From Burkholderia sp. WSM2232 (GTDB lineage: Bacteria; Pseudomonadota; Gammaproteobacteria; Burkholderiales; Burkholderiaceae): a stretch of DNA of 64,000 nt. The notes under the pieces were generated by a model. That model saw only the letters and a program-made list of their open reading frames with translations. It searched no databases and was not told where the DNA came from. A program made the position numbers and the translations under genes. The stretch covers positions 80,874 through 144,873 of the forward strand of contig NZ_AWZV01000009.1 of assembly GCF_000472545.1 (NCBI RefSeq). Direction: 5' to 3'. Positions 47,064 through 57,842 of this stretch are shown piece after piece. How positions within the stretch are numbered: the first letter of the stretch is position 1; every line of letters begins with the position of its first letter.

Positions 47064-49037
47064 ATGACCGAAGACGTGTCTCTGCAGCCCGCCGCCTCGA
47101 TTCTCGTCGTCGACGACGACGAGGGTATCTTGCGGCTTGCACGCAAGTCGCTTGAACGCGCCGGCTGCCGGGTCGCGGTCTGCGCGAGCGTGGAGGCGGC
47201 GCGTGCCCGGCTCGCGGCAGGCGGCCTCGACCTGCTCGTGCTCGATTACCAGTTGAGCGGGCCGGAAACCGGGCTCGACTTCTTCCGCCGCCTGCGCGCC
47301 GAAGGTGTGCGCATCCCGGCCATCCTCGTGACCGGTTTTACGGACGAATCGCGCGTGATCGAAGCGCTGCGCGCAGGCGTGTCCGACGTGGTGCCCAAAT
47401 CGGGCGATTACCTCGATTACCTGCCCGAAGCCGTGGAGCGGGTGCTCTCGCAAGTGCGTTTGCAGCGCGCCTCCGACGAAGCGCTGCTCTTGCGCGATCG
47501 CGAGCAGCATTACCGCAACCTGTCCGAAGCGCTGCCGCACCTCGTGCTGACCTGCAATGCCGCGGGCGACTGCGACTTCCTGTCGAAGCAGTGGTACGAC
47601 TACACGGGCCTCGCCGAAAACAGCTCGCATGGTCTCGCGTGGCTCGACGCAGTGCATCCCGACGATCGCGACGAGGTGCGCCGCAGCTGGCTCAGAGCCG
47701 TGGCCGGTCATGCGGGCACCTATCGGCATGAATTGCGCATACGCCGTCATGATGGCGAATACCGCTGGTTCGATGCACGCATGGTTGCCACGCGCGACAA
47801 CGAAGGCAACGTCAGCAAATGGTTCGGCAGTTGCACGGATATCCATTCCGAGCGCGAGGCAATGCAGGAGCGCGAACGGCTGCTCGCTTCCGAACAGGCG
47901 GCGCGGCAGATCGCCGAAGAAGCCAACCGCGCGAAAGACCGCTTTCTCGCCATGCTGTCGCACGAATTGCGTACGCCGCTCACGCCGGTGCTGGCGGGTG
48001 CGAGCGTGCTCGAGATGATTCCTGATCTGCCCGATCAGGCGCGCGCGAGTGTGCGGATGATTCGCCGCAACGTCGAACTGGAAGCGCGGCTGATCGACGA
48101 TCTGCTGGACCTCACGCGGGTGGCCAACGGCAAGCTGCGCCTGTCGCTGGAAACGGTCGACGTGCACGAGGTGATAGACAGCGTGCTCGAACTCTTTCGC
48201 AGCGAGATTCAGGTCAAGCAGCAGGACGTGCACGTGTACAAGGATGCGACGCACCACTACGTGCTGGCCGACCGCGCGCGCCTGCAGCAGATGCTGTGGA
48301 ACCTGATTCGCAACGCCGCGAAGTTCACGCCTGACGGCGGCCATATCTATGTGCGAACGCGCGACGAACGCATGCACGTGCAGATCTCGGTGGAAGACAC
48401 GGGCATCGGCATCGAACCCGACCAGATCGGCAAGTTGTTTAACGCTTTCGAGCAGGGCGACCAGAAAATGACACGGCAGTTTGGCGGCCTCGGCCTCGGT
48501 CTTGCGATCACCAAGGCGCTCACCGACGTGCATGGCGGCACTGTCACTGCGCAAAGCCCGGGCGCGCATTGCGGCGCCACGTTCACCATCACGCTGCCCA
48601 CCGCGGCTGCGCCCGCGCGCACCTCGCAGGCGGTGTTGCCCGAACCGGTGCATCCGGCCGGTGTACTTAACATTTTGCTGATCGAGGACCACGTGGATAC
48701 CGCGGAGGTGATGGGGCAACTGATCCGCACGCTCGGCCATGACGTCACGACGGTGGGCCGCGTGGACGACGCGCTCGCGGCCACCCAGTTGCAGACATTC
48801 GATCTCGTCGTGAGCGACGTAGGCTTGCCGGACGGCACCGGTCTCGACTTTATCAAAGCGTATCGCGAGCATTCGAACGCGCCAGCGGTTGCGCTGACCG
48901 GTTTCGGTACCGACGAAGATGTGCGGCGTTGTCTCGCTGCCGGTTTCACATCGCATTTGACGAAGCCGGTCAACTTCGCACAACTCGAAACGATGATCGA
49001 GAGCGCGATTACCCTGAAGGCGCAGAAAAAAGCCTAG
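47064..49037 (+). CDS. Hybrid histidine kinase: REC-PAS-HisKA-HATPase-REC
   Basis: A 657-residue soluble hybrid kinase. REC1 (about 10-130) has Asp61 in LLVLDYQLSGPETGL. A PAS/PAC region (about 145-265) includes FLSKQWYDYTGL and RRHDGEYRWFDARM. The phospho-acceptor is His300 in FLAMLSHELRTPLTPVL; the ATPase domain has LIRNAAKFTPDGG and VEDTGIGIEPDQIGKLF. REC2 (about 540-657) has Asp585 in LVVSDVGLPDGTGLDF. No membrane segment. It is 51 bp after the response regulator; with the upstream kinase it looks like one signalling module. Input signal unknown. Confidence 0.94.
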   Translation: MTEDVSLQPAASILVVDDDEGILRLARKSLERAGCRVAVCASVEAARARLAAGGLDLLVLDYQLSGPETGLDFFRRLRAEGVRIPAILVTGFTDESRVIEALRAGVSDVVPKSGDYLDYLPEAVERVLSQVRLQRASDEALLLRDREQHYRNLSEALPHLVLTCNAAGDCDFLSKQWYDYTGLAENSSHGLAWLDAVHPDDRDEVRRSWLRAVAGHAGTYRHELRIRRHDGEYRWFDARMVATRDNEGNVSKWFGSCTDIHSEREAMQERERLLASEQAARQIAEEANRAKDRFLAMLSHELRTPLTPVLAGASVLEMIPDLPDQARASVRMIRRNVELEARLIDDLLDLTRVANGKLRLSLETVDVHEVIDSVLELFRSEIQVKQQDVHVYKDATHHYVLADRARLQQMLWNLIRNAAKFTPDGGHIYVRTRDERMHVQISVEDTGIGIEPDQIGKLFNAFEQGDQKMTRQFGGLGLGLAITKALTDVHGGTVTAQSPGAHCGATFTITLPTAAAPARTSQAVLPEPVHPAGVLNILLIEDHVDTAEVMGQLIRTLGHDVTTVGRVDDALAATQLQTFDLVVSDVGLPDGTGLDFIKAYREHSNAPAVALTGFGTDEDVRRCLAAGFTSHLTKPVNFAQLETMIESAITLKAQKKA

Positions 49038-49087
49038 TGCGCGATGGTGCTCTGCAGGCTCGCCCGCGGGTGCGTCGAGCAGAAAAG

Positions 49088-49127
49088 AAAAAGGCCTGTC
49101 GCGACTGCGTCGCAACAGGCCTTTTTT
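49088..49127. terminator. Bidirectional terminator between hybrid kinase and mscL
   Basis: AAAAAGGCCTGT-C-GCGAC, a short loop, then GTCGC-A-ACAGGCC and TTTTTT. The A-run on the other side gives a T-run for the minus strand, suiting mscL. Confidence 0.92.
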
Positions 49128-49182
49128 GCGGGCCCCATCCTGGCGGGACCGGTGCGCGAGGGCCGGCTTCGGCGGTCGCTGC

Positions 49183-49629
49183 CTAGCGCGGCGAGTTCTT
49201 CAGCGAGTCGCGGATTTCACGCAACAGCAGCACGTCTTCGGGCGGCGGCGGCGGTTCGGACGGCGCGGCGTCGGCCGGCTTGCGCAGATTGTTGATGAAC
49301 TTCACCATCAGGAAAATGATGAACGCGAGAATGATGAAGTTGATGAGCACCGTAATGAACGAGCCATAACCGAATACGGCGACGCCCGCTGTCTGCAGGT
49401 CTTTATACGATTCGGGACTGCCTTTGAAGCTCGCTGGAATGGGGCCGAGGCGAAAGAACTTGTTCGAGAAATCGAGGCCGCCCGTGGCAAGGCCGACAAC
49501 CGGCATGATCAGGTCTTTCACAACCGAATTGACTATGGTGGAGAACGCGCCGCCGATAATGACACCGACCGCGAGATCCATCACATTGCCCTTGAGGGCA
49601 AATTCCTTGAATTCCTTGACCATGCTCAT
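49183..49629 (-). CDS. mscL: Large-conductance mechanosensitive channel MscL
   Basis: A 148-residue pentameric channel that opens on osmotic downshock. TM1 is in [21 protein letters not shown] with the pore-lining Gly/Val residues; TM2 is [21 protein letters not shown]; the C-terminal helical bundle is [26 protein letters not shown] site precedes the ATG; a second ATG two codons on is possible. The length is typical. It ends next to a bidirectional terminator. Confidence 0.97.
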   Translation of the reverse strand: MSMVKEFKEFALKGNVMDLAVGVIIGGAFSTIVNSVVKDLIMPVVGLATGGLDFSNKFFRLGPIPASFKGSPESYKDLQTAGVAVFGYGSFITVLINFIILAFIIFLMVKFINNLRKPADAAPSEPPPPPEDVLLLREIRDSLKNSPR

Positions 49630-49730
49630 AGGGTTTCCTCCCGAATATCGATGACTTAATCATACCAATCTGAGACGGATAGACCAGCCCCCGGCCGCGA
49701 AACGCCACGCATGATCTGTTACCGCGGCGA

Positions 49731-50765
49731 TTACTCAGGAAACTGTGACCCGCTATGGCGTGCGCGCTCGAGATGCGCGGCAAAAGTGACCGGGTCTGTG
49801 TTGGTGCCGCACAGCAGAACACCGACGCGCTTGCCTTGCAGTTTTTCGCGCAGCGGTCCGAGCAGCGCCGCGGTGGCCGCCGCGCAAGCGGGCTCGACCG
49901 CGAGCTTCAGTTGTCCGAACAAGCTCAGCATGGCCGCGCGCAACTGGTCGTCGGAAACTGTGACGAGCTCGTCGATGTGGCGGCGGCAGAGCTCATAGCT
50001 GTATTGCTCGGTATGCGGGGCCATCAGCGAATCGGCGATGCTGTGCATATGGCCCATCTTGACCGTGTGATTCGCGGCGAAGCTTTTGCCCATCGCGTCG
50101 GCGCCTTCGGGCTCGACGCCGAACACATGCACCTGCGGATTCGCGAGCCGCATTGCCGTGGCGACGCCTGCCGCGAGACCGCCGCCGCCAATCGGCACGA
50201 TCACGGCTTCGAGATCCGGCGTTTGGGTGGTCCATTCATAGCCGAGCGTGGCTGAGCCGAGCACCGTGCGATAACCGTTGAACGGATGCACGAAGTAGCG
50301 GCCTTCCTCGGCTTCGATGCGGCGCACCAGTTCGAAGGCCTCCGCAAGATCTTCGGCGAACACGATCTCCGCGCGATATTGCCTGCACAGCGCGACTCGC
50401 GCCGGATTCGCCGCGCGAAACAGGACGACTTTCGCGCTAATGCCAAGGCGCATTGCCGCGTATGCAACCGCCACCGCATGATTGCCGCCCGACACGCAGG
50501 TGACGCCCGCGCTGCGCTGCGCTTCATCCAGAGCCAGCAGATTCGTGAAGGCGCCGCGCGCCTTGAAGCTGCCGCCTGCTTGCAGCAACTCGAACTTGAA
50601 GTTCACCACCGTGCCTTCGAGCGACGCGAAGTCGAGCCTGTCGAACACAGGCGTGCGCGCCACCCACGGCGTCAGCGCGAAGTGCTGCGCGGCGATGTCG
50701 TCGAGCGTGGGGATCGGCTCGCCGTCGATCGTATGGTCGGTGTGCTGCGGCGTGGCGGTTGACAT
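49731..50765 (-). CDS. PLP-dependent threonine/serine dehydratase
   Basis: A 344-residue fold-II PLP enzyme, probably a threonine or serine ammonia-lyase. The PLP lysine is Lys68 in QAGGSFKARGAFTNLL; the phosphate/substrate loop is VSGGNHAVAVAYAA; the PLP-phosphate Gly loop is VPIGGGGLAAGVATAMR. There is no C-terminal ACT regulatory domain, so it is the short catabolic type rather than biosynthetic IlvA. The start MSTATPQHTD is the first good ATG; upstream frame overlaps argE. It lies 43 bp after argE on the same strand. Confidence 0.9.
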   Translation of the reverse strand: MSTATPQHTDHTIDGEPIPTLDDIAAQHFALTPWVARTPVFDRLDFASLEGTVVNFKFELLQAGGSFKARGAFTNLLALDEAQRSAGVTCVSGGNHAVAVAYAAMRLGISAKVVLFRAANPARVALCRQYRAEIVFAEDLAEAFELVRRIEAEEGRYFVHPFNGYRTVLGSATLGYEWTTQTPDLEAVIVPIGGGGLAAGVATAMRLANPQVHVFGVEPEGADAMGKSFAANHTVKMGHMHSIADSLMAPHTEQYSYELCRRHIDELVTVSDDQLRAAMLSLFGQLKLAVEPACAAATAALLGPLREKLQGKRVGVLLCGTNTDPVTFAAHLERARHSGSQFPE

Positions 50766-50808
50766 GGCGTGGGCGACAGTGGGTTGTGGGGAACGCGTGA
50801 GCAGGGGT

Positions 50809-52068
50809 TTAACGCGCGTGCGCGTCCACCGACATGCTGTGGATGAACTTGTGCAGGAAGCGTTCGCATTCCACGAGCTGGTCCAGCGCGACGAACTCAT
50901 TGGCCTTGTGCGCCTGCTGGATGTCGCCGGGACCGCACACGATGCTCGGAATGCCCGCCAGCGAAAACAGTCCGGCTTCGGTGCCGTAGGCGACCTTGCG
51001 CTTGTCCTGGTCCGCGGTGAGCGCGCGCACGAGTTGCGTGATGGCCGCCTGTTCGGACGCATCGAGCCCGGGTGCCGCGGCGATCTTCGTGATCTCTATC
51101 GCAGCAGATGGATGCTCGCGCAACATTTTCGGCAACAGCGTTTCGCGCGCGTATTGGTCGATGCGCGCGAAGATCGGCTCCGGATCCAGCGTGGGGAGGT
51201 TGCGGAATTCGAACTGGAATTTGCATTCCGCCGGCACCGTATTGATCGCGTTGCCGCCGACAATCGTGCTGGTCTGCGCGGTGGTGAAGGGTACGTCGTA
51301 GAGTTCGTCGAACGGGCCTTGCTCGCGGAACTGATCGGCCATGTCGCGGATGTAGCAGATGAGGCGCGCCGCATACTCGATCGCGTTCAAGCCCTTTGGC
51401 GTGAGCGACGAATGCGCCGCCTGCCCGCGCACGCAGCATTGGTAAGCGTTGATGCCCTTGTGCGCCACGATGGGCCGCATGCTGGTCGGCTCGCCCACAA
51501 TGCAGCCATCCGGCTTCACGCCGCGCTTCATCAGGTCGGCGATCATGAGCGGGGCGCCGGCGCAGCCGACTTCTTCGTCGAACGAGAAGGCCAGGTGGAT
51601 CGGTTTGGCGAGCTTCGTGCGCTGCATGTCCGGCACGAGTGCGAGCGCCGCGCCGATGAAGCCCTTCATATCGCAGGTGCCGCGGCCATACAGTTTGTCG
51701 CCGCGAATTTCAGGCTTGAACGGATCGCTGTCCCATTGTTGTCCGTCCACCGGCACCACGTCGGTATGACCCGACAATACGACGCCGCCGTTCGTTTCGC
51801 CGTCGTGCGCGGGGATCGTCGCGAACAGGTTGGCCCATTTGCCGCTCGCGTCGTGCGTGAGCGTGGCTTCGATGCCCGCGCCGCGCAACTCGTCGCGCAC
51901 GGTTTCGATCAGGCCGAGGTTGGGGTTGCGGCTCACCGTGTCCATCGACACCAGACGGGTGACCCAGGGAAGCGAGACAGGCGTGAGGCCGGATGAAGAA
52001 GCAGATGCAGCAGCGGATGAAGTAGCGGACGTTTGCGAGGACTGCGCTGTATCAGCGACATGAGACAT
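50809..52068 (-). CDS. argE: N-acetylornithine deacetylase ArgE (M20 peptidase family)
   Basis: A 419-residue zinc enzyme removing acetate from N-acetylornithine in arginine synthesis. M20 metal motifs are VVLSGHTDVVPVDGQQW, YGRGTCDMKGFIGA and SFDEEVGCAGAPLMI; the dimerisation domain contains INTVPAECKFQFEFRNLP. The first ~30 residues are Ser/Ala/Thr-rich. A CGGAG site precedes this ATG; upstream in-frame starts are Arg-rich and rejected. Other M20 deacylases are possible, but the motifs and length fit ArgE well. Confidence 0.9.
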   Translation of the reverse strand: MSHVADTAQSSQTSATSSAAASASSSGLTPVSLPWVTRLVSMDTVSRNPNLGLIETVRDELRGAGIEATLTHDASGKWANLFATIPAHDGETNGGVVLSGHTDVVPVDGQQWDSDPFKPEIRGDKLYGRGTCDMKGFIGAALALVPDMQRTKLAKPIHLAFSFDEEVGCAGAPLMIADLMKRGVKPDGCIVGEPTSMRPIVAHKGINAYQCCVRGQAAHSSLTPKGLNAIEYAARLICYIRDMADQFREQGPFDELYDVPFTTAQTSTIVGGNAINTVPAECKFQFEFRNLPTLDPEPIFARIDQYARETLLPKMLREHPSAAIEITKIAAAPGLDASEQAAITQLVRALTADQDKRKVAYGTEAGLFSLAGIPSIVCGPGDIQQAHKANEFVALDQLVECERFLHKFIHSMSVDAHAR

Positions 52069-52211
52069 GACAAGACTCCGGCATTTGAGTCTTTCGATCA
52101 TACCGAAAAAACGCCGCGCATATCCGCTCGCATGCTGCGACGCGCGCGTTGCGCGCCGCAGCATTGCGGAAAAGTGCTAGCGCTGGGTGCACCTGCGTGC
52201 GACCGGGCAGT

Positions 52212-55200
52212 TCAGCGCGCCGCGCTGGCCGCCGCCGCTGTGCCGCGGCTCGGCGAACCGAGCGCGCGCAAGGTTTCCTTGACCGTCGCGATACGCACCG
52301 CAAGGTCGGGACTGCGCGTCTCGATGCGCAGCTTGTCCTGGCCCGCCAGTTTGATGTGCTTGTGCTTCTGCACCATCTCGATGATCCGCATGGCGTCGAC
52401 TGGCGGATTCGGAATGAACTGCAAGCCGATCACCGCTTCGCCGGCGTCGATCTTCGAGATACCCAACGGCCTGGCCGCGAGCCTCAGACGGTGGGTTTCG
52501 ACGAGCGCCAGCGCCTGCGGCGGCAGCTTGCCGAAGCGGTCGATCAGCTCTTCCTGAATGCCGTCGATCGAATCGTTGTGCTCGCAGTTCGCAAGCCGTT
52601 TGTAAAGCGACAGACGTTCCTGCACGTCGCCGCAGTAGTCGGCCGGAAGAATCGCGGGCGCATGCAGATTGATTTCGGTGGTCGCGGCAAGTGGCGCCGT
52701 GAGATCGGGCTCCTTGCCGTCCTTTAGCGCCTTCACCGCGTCGTTCAGCATGTCGGTGTAAAGCTGGAAACCGATCTCGTGAATTTCGCCCGATTGCTTG
52801 TCGCCGAGCACTTCGCCCGTGCCGCGAATCTCGAGGTCGTGCATGGCCAGATAGAAGCCCGAACCGAGTTCCTCCATCTGCTGGATGGCTTCCAGCCGTC
52901 GCTGTGCCTGCTTCGTCAGCCCTTGTGGATCGTGCACGAGCAGATACGAGTACGCCTGGTGATGCGAGCGTCCCACGCGGCCGCGCAACTGATGCAATTG
53001 CGCGAGGCCGAACTTGTCGGCGCGATGAATCAGAATGGTGTTGGCGCTCGGCACGTCGATGCCGGTTTCGATAATCGTCGTGCACAGCAGCACGTTGGCG
53101 CGCTGCGCGACGAAGTCACGCATTACGCGTTCAAGCTCGCGTTCGTGCATCTGCCCGTGCGCGACTGCAATGCGTGCTTCGGGCACGAGCGCTTCGAGCA
53201 TCTGCCGCCGGTTCTCGATGGTTTCGACTTCGTTGTGCAGGAAGTACACCTGGCCGCCGCGCTTCAATTCGCGCAGCATCGCTTCGCGAATCACGCTTTC
53301 TTCCTCGCGGCGCACGAAGGTCTTGATCGCGAGGCGCTTTTGCGGCGCGGTGGCGATAACGGAGAAATCGCGCAGGCCTTCAAGCGCCATGCCGAGCGTG
53401 CGCGGAATCGGCGTGGCGGTGAGCGTGAGCACGTCCACTTCCGCGCGCAGGGCCTTGAGCGCCTCTTTCTGGCGCACGCCGAAGCGGTGTTCCTCGTCGA
53501 TGATCACGAGCCCGAGCCGCTTGAACTGCACGTCCGAAGAGAGCAGCTTGTGCGTGCCGATCACAATGTCCACGCTGCCTTCGTTGATCTGCTGGATCGC
53601 CGCGTTCACTTCCTTGGTCGACTTGAAGCGCGACAGTTCGGCAATGCGCACCGGCCAGTCGGAGAAGCGGTCGCTGAAGGTTTGCGTGTGCTGTTCCGCG
53701 AGCAGCGTGGTGGGCGAAAGCAAAGCCACCTGCTTGCCGCCCATCACCGCGATGAACGCCGCGCGCAACGCGACTTCAGTCTTGCCAAAGCCTACGTCGC
53801 CGCATACGAGGCGGTCCATCGGCTTGCCGCTCGTCATGTCGCCGATCACCGCGGCGATGGCGGCGGCCTGGTCCGGCGTTTCCTCGAAGCCGAAGCTCTC
53901 GGCGAATTTCACATAGTCCTTCGGCTCGAGCGCGAACGCGTGACCCGAGCGCGCGGCGCGGCGCGCATAGAGATTGAGCAACTCGGCAGCCGTGTCGCGG
54001 ATCTGTTGCGCGGCCTTGCGCTTGGCCTTTTCCCACTGGCCCGAACCGAGCGAGTGCAGCGGCGCGCTTTCCGGGTCCGCGCCGCTATAGCGGGAGATGA
54101 CGTGCAACTGTGCGACCGGCACGTAGAGCTTGCTGTCGCCCGCGTATTCGAGGTGCAGGAACTCGGTTTCGCCTTCGCCCAGATCCATTGTGACGAGGCC
54201 CATGTAGCGGCCTATGCCGTGCTGCGAATGCACGACCGGATCGCCGACCTTCAGTTCGGACAGGTCACGCACCATCGAGTCGACGTTGCTCGCCTGTTCC
54301 TGACGGCGGCGCCCCGCGCGCCGCGCGAGCGGCCCGTAAAGCTCGGTTTCGGTGATGATCGCAATGCCGTCCGACGGCACGGCAAAACCATTCGCGAGCG
54401 GCGCAACGCCCAGCGAGAAACGCGCGTCGCCGGTGAGCCAGTCCTGGAAGCTGTCGCTCGACTCCGGCCTCAGATGGTTGTCGGCAAGCAGTTGCAACAG
54501 CGTTTCGCGCCGTCCCGCCGATTCGGCGGCGAACAGCACGCGGTTCGGCGTGCTGTCGAGATACGCGCGCAAGGCCGAGACCGGGTCGTCTGCGTGACGG
54601 TCGATGGCAAGGTTCGGCAGGGGCGTTGCCCAACCGCCGCCTGCGTTAATGGGCAGCACGAGGCGCGCGAAGGGCTTGGCGAGCGTGAAGAAATCCTCGT
54701 CCGTGAGAAAGAGGCGCTGCGGCTCCAGAATCGGCCGGTCGCGGTCGTGCGACAGGAAGTTGTAGCGCTGCTTCGTGTCGTTGGTAAAGCGCCGGATAGC
54801 CGCGTCCAGATCGCCGACGAACGCGAGTTGCGCGCCTTGCGGCAAATAGTGGAAGAGGGTGGCCGTGTCGTCGAAGAAGAGCGGCAAATAATATTCGATG
54901 CCCGCCGACGGCACGCCGTTGCCGATGTCTTTATAGATCGACGCGCGGCTCGGATCGCCCTCGAACGTCTCGCGCCAGCGGCTGCGAAATGCGGTGCGAG
55001 CGGCTTCGTCGAAGGGAAATTCGCGGCCCGGCAAGAGACGCACGTCCTTGACCGGATAGAGGCTGCGCTGCGTGTCCGGGTCGAACGCGCGGATCGAATC
55101 CACCTGGTCGTCGAACAGATCGATCCGGTAGGGCAAGGGGGAGCCCATTGGATAAAGATCGAGCAGCGAGCCGCGCACGCAGTACTCGCCCGGACGCACG

Positions 55201-55697
55201 ACCTGGCTCACGTGTTCGTAGCCAGCCAGCGTCAGCTGCGCCTTGAGCTTCGCCTCGTCAAGGCGCTCGCCCTGCGAGAACGAGAACGTATAGGCGGCCA
55301 GAAACGACGCGGGCGGCATCCGGTAGAGCGCCGTGGTGGCGGGCACCAGCAGAATGTCGCAGCGTCCCTCGCCGAGATCGTGCAGCGTGGCGAGCCGCTC
55401 GGACACGAGGTCCTGGTGCGGCGAGAAGGTGTCGTAAGGCAGCGTCTCCCAGTCGGGCAAAAGACGCACGCGCGCCTCGGGCGCGAAAAAGCCGATTTCC
55501 TGCGACAGGCGCTGCGCATCGACGGCGCTTTCGCACACGACCGCGAGCAACGGCACCTTCTCGCGCGAGGCGTGATGGTAGCGGGCAATGAGCAGGGCGT
55601 CGGACGAGCCGTGCGTGCCGTCGAAGGCAAAACGCTGGCCGGCCTTGACGAGCGCGACGGGCGAGGAGTACTGCGATGATGCGGCGATATCTGGCAT
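52212..55697 (-). CDS. mfd: Transcription-repair coupling factor Mfd
   Basis: A 1161-residue SF2 translocase that removes stalled RNA polymerase and recruits UvrA. The N-terminal UvrB-like region contains [20 protein letters not shown]; the RNA-polymerase-interacting domain has [20 protein letters not shown]; the motor has Walker [25 protein letters not shown] and [20 protein letters not shown]-terminal TRCF domain follows. The length matches the family. Divergent from ispD across an AT-rich promoter-like segment. Confidence 0.97.
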   Translation of the reverse strand: MPDIAASSQYSSPVALVKAGQRFAFDGTHGSSDALLIARYHHASREKVPLLAVVCESAVDAQRLSQEIGFFAPEARVRLLPDWETLPYDTFSPHQDLVSERLATLHDLGEGRCDILLVPATTALYRMPPASFLAAYTFSFSQGERLDEAKLKAQLTLAGYEHVSQVVRPGEYCVRGSLLDLYPMGSPLPYRIDLFDDQVDSIRAFDPDTQRSLYPVKDVRLLPGREFPFDEAARTAFRSRWRETFEGDPSRASIYKDIGNGVPSAGIEYYLPLFFDDTATLFHYLPQGAQLAFVGDLDAAIRRFTNDTKQRYNFLSHDRDRPILEPQRLFLTDEDFFTLAKPFARLVLPINAGGGWATPLPNLAIDRHADDPVSALRAYLDSTPNRVLFAAESAGRRETLLQLLADNHLRPESSDSFQDWLTGDARFSLGVAPLANGFAVPSDGIAIITETELYGPLARRAGRRRQEQASNVDSMVRDLSELKVGDPVVHSQHGIGRYMGLVTMDLGEGETEFLHLEYAGDSKLYVPVAQLHVISRYSGADPESAPLHSLGSGQWEKAKRKAAQQIRDTAAELLNLYARRAARSGHAFALEPKDYVKFAESFGFEETPDQAAAIAAVIGDMTSGKPMDRLVCGDVGFGKTEVALRAAFIAVMGGKQVALLSPTTLLAEQHTQTFSDRFSDWPVRIAELSRFKSTKEVNAAIQQINEGSVDIVIGTHKLLSSDVQFKRLGLVIIDEEHRFGVRQKEALKALRAEVDVLTLTATPIPRTLGMALEGLRDFSVIATAPQKRLAIKTFVRREEESVIREAMLRELKRGGQVYFLHNEVETIENRRQMLEALVPEARIAVAHGQMHERELERVMRDFVAQRANVLLCTTIIETGIDVPSANTILIHRADKFGLAQLHQLRGRVGRSHHQAYSYLLVHDPQGLTKQAQRRLEAIQQMEELGSGFYLAMHDLEIRGTGEVLGDKQSGEIHEIGFQLYTDMLNDAVKALKDGKEPDLTAPLAATTEINLHAPAILPADYCGDVQERLSLYKRLANCEHNDSIDGIQEELIDRFGKLPPQALALVETHRLRLAARPLGISKIDAGEAVIGLQFIPNPPVDAMRIIEMVQKHKHIKLAGQDKLRIETRSPDLAVRIATVKETLRALGSPSRGTAAAASAAR

Positions 55698-55771
55698 AGA
55701 AAGGAAAAGGCGGCCTCGGGCTCACACGAACAGGCAAGTTTACGCGTGTCGGGGCGTGGATGCGAAGGACC

Positions 55772-55780
55772 TATTATAAA
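55772..55780. promoter_or_regulatory. AT-rich core of the mfd/ispD divergent promoter region
   Basis: TATTATAAA on the plus strand contains TATAAT on the minus strand (55773-55778), so a -10 box is possible in both directions. The -35 matches are weak on both strands. Confidence 0.35.
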
Positions 55781-55817
55781 ATCCGTCCTTTACTTTCACC
55801 TCGCGGCATCCGCACTC

Positions 55818-56531
55818 GTGACTTCCCGCTTATTTGCCCTGATTCCGTGCGCGGGCACCGGCAGCCGTTCCGGTGCCGCGATGCCCAAACAGTATCGCAC
55901 TGTCGCCGGGCGCGACATGCTGCATTATTCGCTTGCCGCGTTCGACGCCTGCAGCGAATTCGCGCAAACGCTCGTTGTGATCGCGCCCGACGACCAGCAC
56001 TTCGATGCGCGCCGCTTCGGCGGCCTGCGCTTTGCCGTGCGCCGCTGCGGCGGCGCGTCGCGCCAGGCGTCGGTGCTCAACGGCTTGCATGCGCTCGCCG
56101 AGTTCAACGCGCGCGACGACGACTGGGTGCTCGTGCACGACGCGGCGCGACCCGGCATCACGCCGGGCCTGATCCGCACGCTGACGGCCGCGCTCAAAGA
56201 CGACCCTGTCGGCGGCATCATGGCCTTGCCGGTCGCGGATACGCTCAAGCGCATGGACCGCGCGTCGCCGGAGAACCGCATTGCCCGCACCGAAGCGCGC
56301 GATGGACTGTGGCAGGCCCAGACGCCGCAAATGTTTCGCATCGGCATGTTGCGCGAAGCCATTCTGCGCGCGCAGGCCGCCGGCCACGATCTCACCGACG
56401 AAGCAAGCGCGATCGAATGGGCCGGGCACGCGCCGAAGCTCGTGCAAGGCAGCTTGCGCAATTTCAAGGTGACCTATCCGGAAGATTTCGATCTGGCGGA
56501 GGCGATTCTCATGCGGCCTTCGGCGGCGTGA
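55818..56531 (+). CDS. ispD: 2-C-methyl-D-erythritol 4-phosphate cytidylyltransferase IspD
   Basis: A 237-residue enzyme of the MEP isoprenoid pathway, joining CTP and MEP. The N-terminal nucleotide site is [20 protein letters not shown], with the conserved Arg/Lys pair; further family motifs are [28 protein letters not shown] and [12 protein letters not shown]. The start is GTG (TSRLFALIP follows); an upstream in-frame ATG would add non-family residues. It is followed by ispF 53 bp downstream, the usual order. Confidence 0.94.
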   Translation: MTSRLFALIPCAGTGSRSGAAMPKQYRTVAGRDMLHYSLAAFDACSEFAQTLVVIAPDDQHFDARRFGGLRFAVRRCGGASRQASVLNGLHALAEFNARDDDWVLVHDAARPGITPGLIRTLTAALKDDPVGGIMALPVADTLKRMDRASPENRIARTEARDGLWQAQTPQMFRIGMLREAILRAQAAGHDLTDEASAIEWAGHAPKLVQGSLRNFKVTYPEDFDLAEAILMRPSAA

Positions 56532-56584
56532 CAGATTTCCGATTTTTCAGCTAACCGACTTGTGGACCTGAGGACTTGACGCAG

Positions 56585-57064
56585 ATGGATTTCAGAATTG
56601 GGCAAGGCTACGACGTGCATGCGCTGGTGCCGGGGCGTCCGTTGATTATCGGCGGTGTGACGATTCCTTACGAGCGGGGCCTGCTCGGCCATTCCGACGC
56701 CGACGTGCTGCTGCACGCGATCACCGACGCGCTGTTCGGCGCGGCCGCGCTCGGCGACATCGGCCGTCATTTCTCCGACACGGACGCGAAGTTCGCGGGC
56801 GCCGAGAGCCGTGTGCTGCTGCGCGAGTGCGTGGCGCGCGTGAAGGCCGCGGGCTTTTCGATAGCGAACGTGGATAGCAGCGTAGTGGCGCAGGCGCCGA
56901 AGCTCGCGCCGCACATCGAGGGCATGCGCGCGAATATCGCCGCCGACCTTGCGCTGCCCACCGACAAGGTCAATGTGAAAGCGAAGACCAATGAGAAGCT
57001 CGGCTATCTCGGCCGGGGCGAGGGTATCGAGGCGCAAGCCGTGGTGTTGCTCGTCAAGGACTAA
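56585..57064 (+). CDS. ispF: 2-C-methyl-D-erythritol 2,4-cyclodiphosphate synthase IspF
   Basis: A 159-residue trimeric zinc enzyme, the fifth step of the MEP pathway. Zinc and substrate residues are in [20 protein letters not shown] and [19 protein letters not shown], followed by [11 protein letters not shown] and [19 protein letters not shown]. An in-frame TTG three codons upstream is rejected. A strong hairpin follows the stop. Confidence 0.96.
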   Translation: MDFRIGQGYDVHALVPGRPLIIGGVTIPYERGLLGHSDADVLLHAITDALFGAAALGDIGRHFSDTDAKFAGAESRVLLRECVARVKAAGFSIANVDSSVVAQAPKLAPHIEGMRANIAADLALPTDKVNVKAKTNEKLGYLGRGEGIEAQAVVLLVKD

Positions 57065-57100
57065 GCGTTGTTCTTCAGCGATCGAACGGCCTGAAAGGGC

Positions 57101-57138
57101 GGCGCACACGGCGGCGAGGAGGTTCGCCGCCGTGCGCC
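57101..57138 (+). terminator. Hairpin after ispF
   Basis: ACGGCGGCG pairs with CGCCGCCGT, extended by GGCGC/GCGCC across a two-base bulge, with an 8-base loop. It is followed only by TT, so it is a strong hairpin with a weak tail. Confidence 0.6.
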
Positions 57139-57225
57139 TTCCTGGTGAATGCCTGTTGCTTTCGTCGCGGCGCGTCAGGCAGCAAGTGCGCGCTGCCTGA
57201 CCGCTGCGTGGTTCACGGCGCTACA

Positions 57226-57285
57226 GCGGCTGACCCCACGCGACAGACCCTACAGCAGCAGACTCCGCAGCGACAGACTCCACAG
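57226..57285. repeat. 15-bp tandem array after ahpD
   Basis: Four 15-bp units in register: GCGGCTGACCCCACG, CGACAGACCCTACAG, CAGCAGACTCCGCAG and CGACAGACTCCACAG. The array ends one base before the ahpD stop codon. Confidence 0.75.
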
Positions 57286-57286
57286 C

Positions 57287-57817
57287 TTAACCTTCGGCCT
57301 GTTCCGCTGCGATGCACTGCGCGGCCGCATTGATCACCGCGGCAATGCGGCCCACGTCGCGCAACTGCGTGGAGCTCATGCCTTCCGACACCAGAGTATC
57401 GAAGTGCGACTTCACACAGAAATGACACTTGCCGATGATCGAAGCGGCCAGCGCATACATTTCGAAGCGCCGCTTGTCCACGCCGCCATGCGACGCATAC
57501 GCGTTCATGCGTAACTGCGCCGGTTGCGATTTGAGATCCGCGTTGTCCGCCATCTCCACATACGGATACCAGACGTTGTTCATGCCCATCAGCGCGGCGG
57601 CGGTGAGCGCGCCGTTGGTCTCTTCAGGAGAGAGCACACCCGCGTTGCGAATCGCCTTGACGATCGCGGTGCTTTTGGCAGCGAAGGCCGCGGCCAGCGC
57701 GACGCCGACCGCGTCGTTGCCTTCTAGCGACGAGCGTGCAATCGTGCCGTCGAGATTCAAGCGGATGTCTTTCGCGTAGTCGGGTACGAGCGCCTTAATG
57801 GAAGACAAGAACTCCAT
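57287..57817 (-). CDS. ahpD: Alkyl hydroperoxidase AhpD
   Basis: A 176-residue carboxymuconolactone-decarboxylase-family peroxidase that reduces AhpC or peroxides directly. The active site is Cys131/Cys134 and His138 in GKCHFCVKSHFDTL, with Glu119 in RRFEMYALAASI forming the proton relay known from mycobacterial AhpD. Length matches AhpD. An AGGAG site lies before the ATG. It follows ahpC on the same strand, separated by a terminator-like hairpin. Confidence 0.94.
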   Translation of the reverse strand: MEFLSSIKALVPDYAKDIRLNLDGTIARSSLEGNDAVGVALAAAFAAKSTAIVKAIRNAGVLSPEETNGALTAAALMGMNNVWYPYVEMADNADLKSQPAQLRMNAYASHGGVDKRRFEMYALAASIIGKCHFCVKSHFDTLVSEGMSSTQLRDVGRIAAVINAAAQCIAAEQAEG

Positions 57818-57842
57818 TGTTATCTCCTATCAGGATGTCGAT

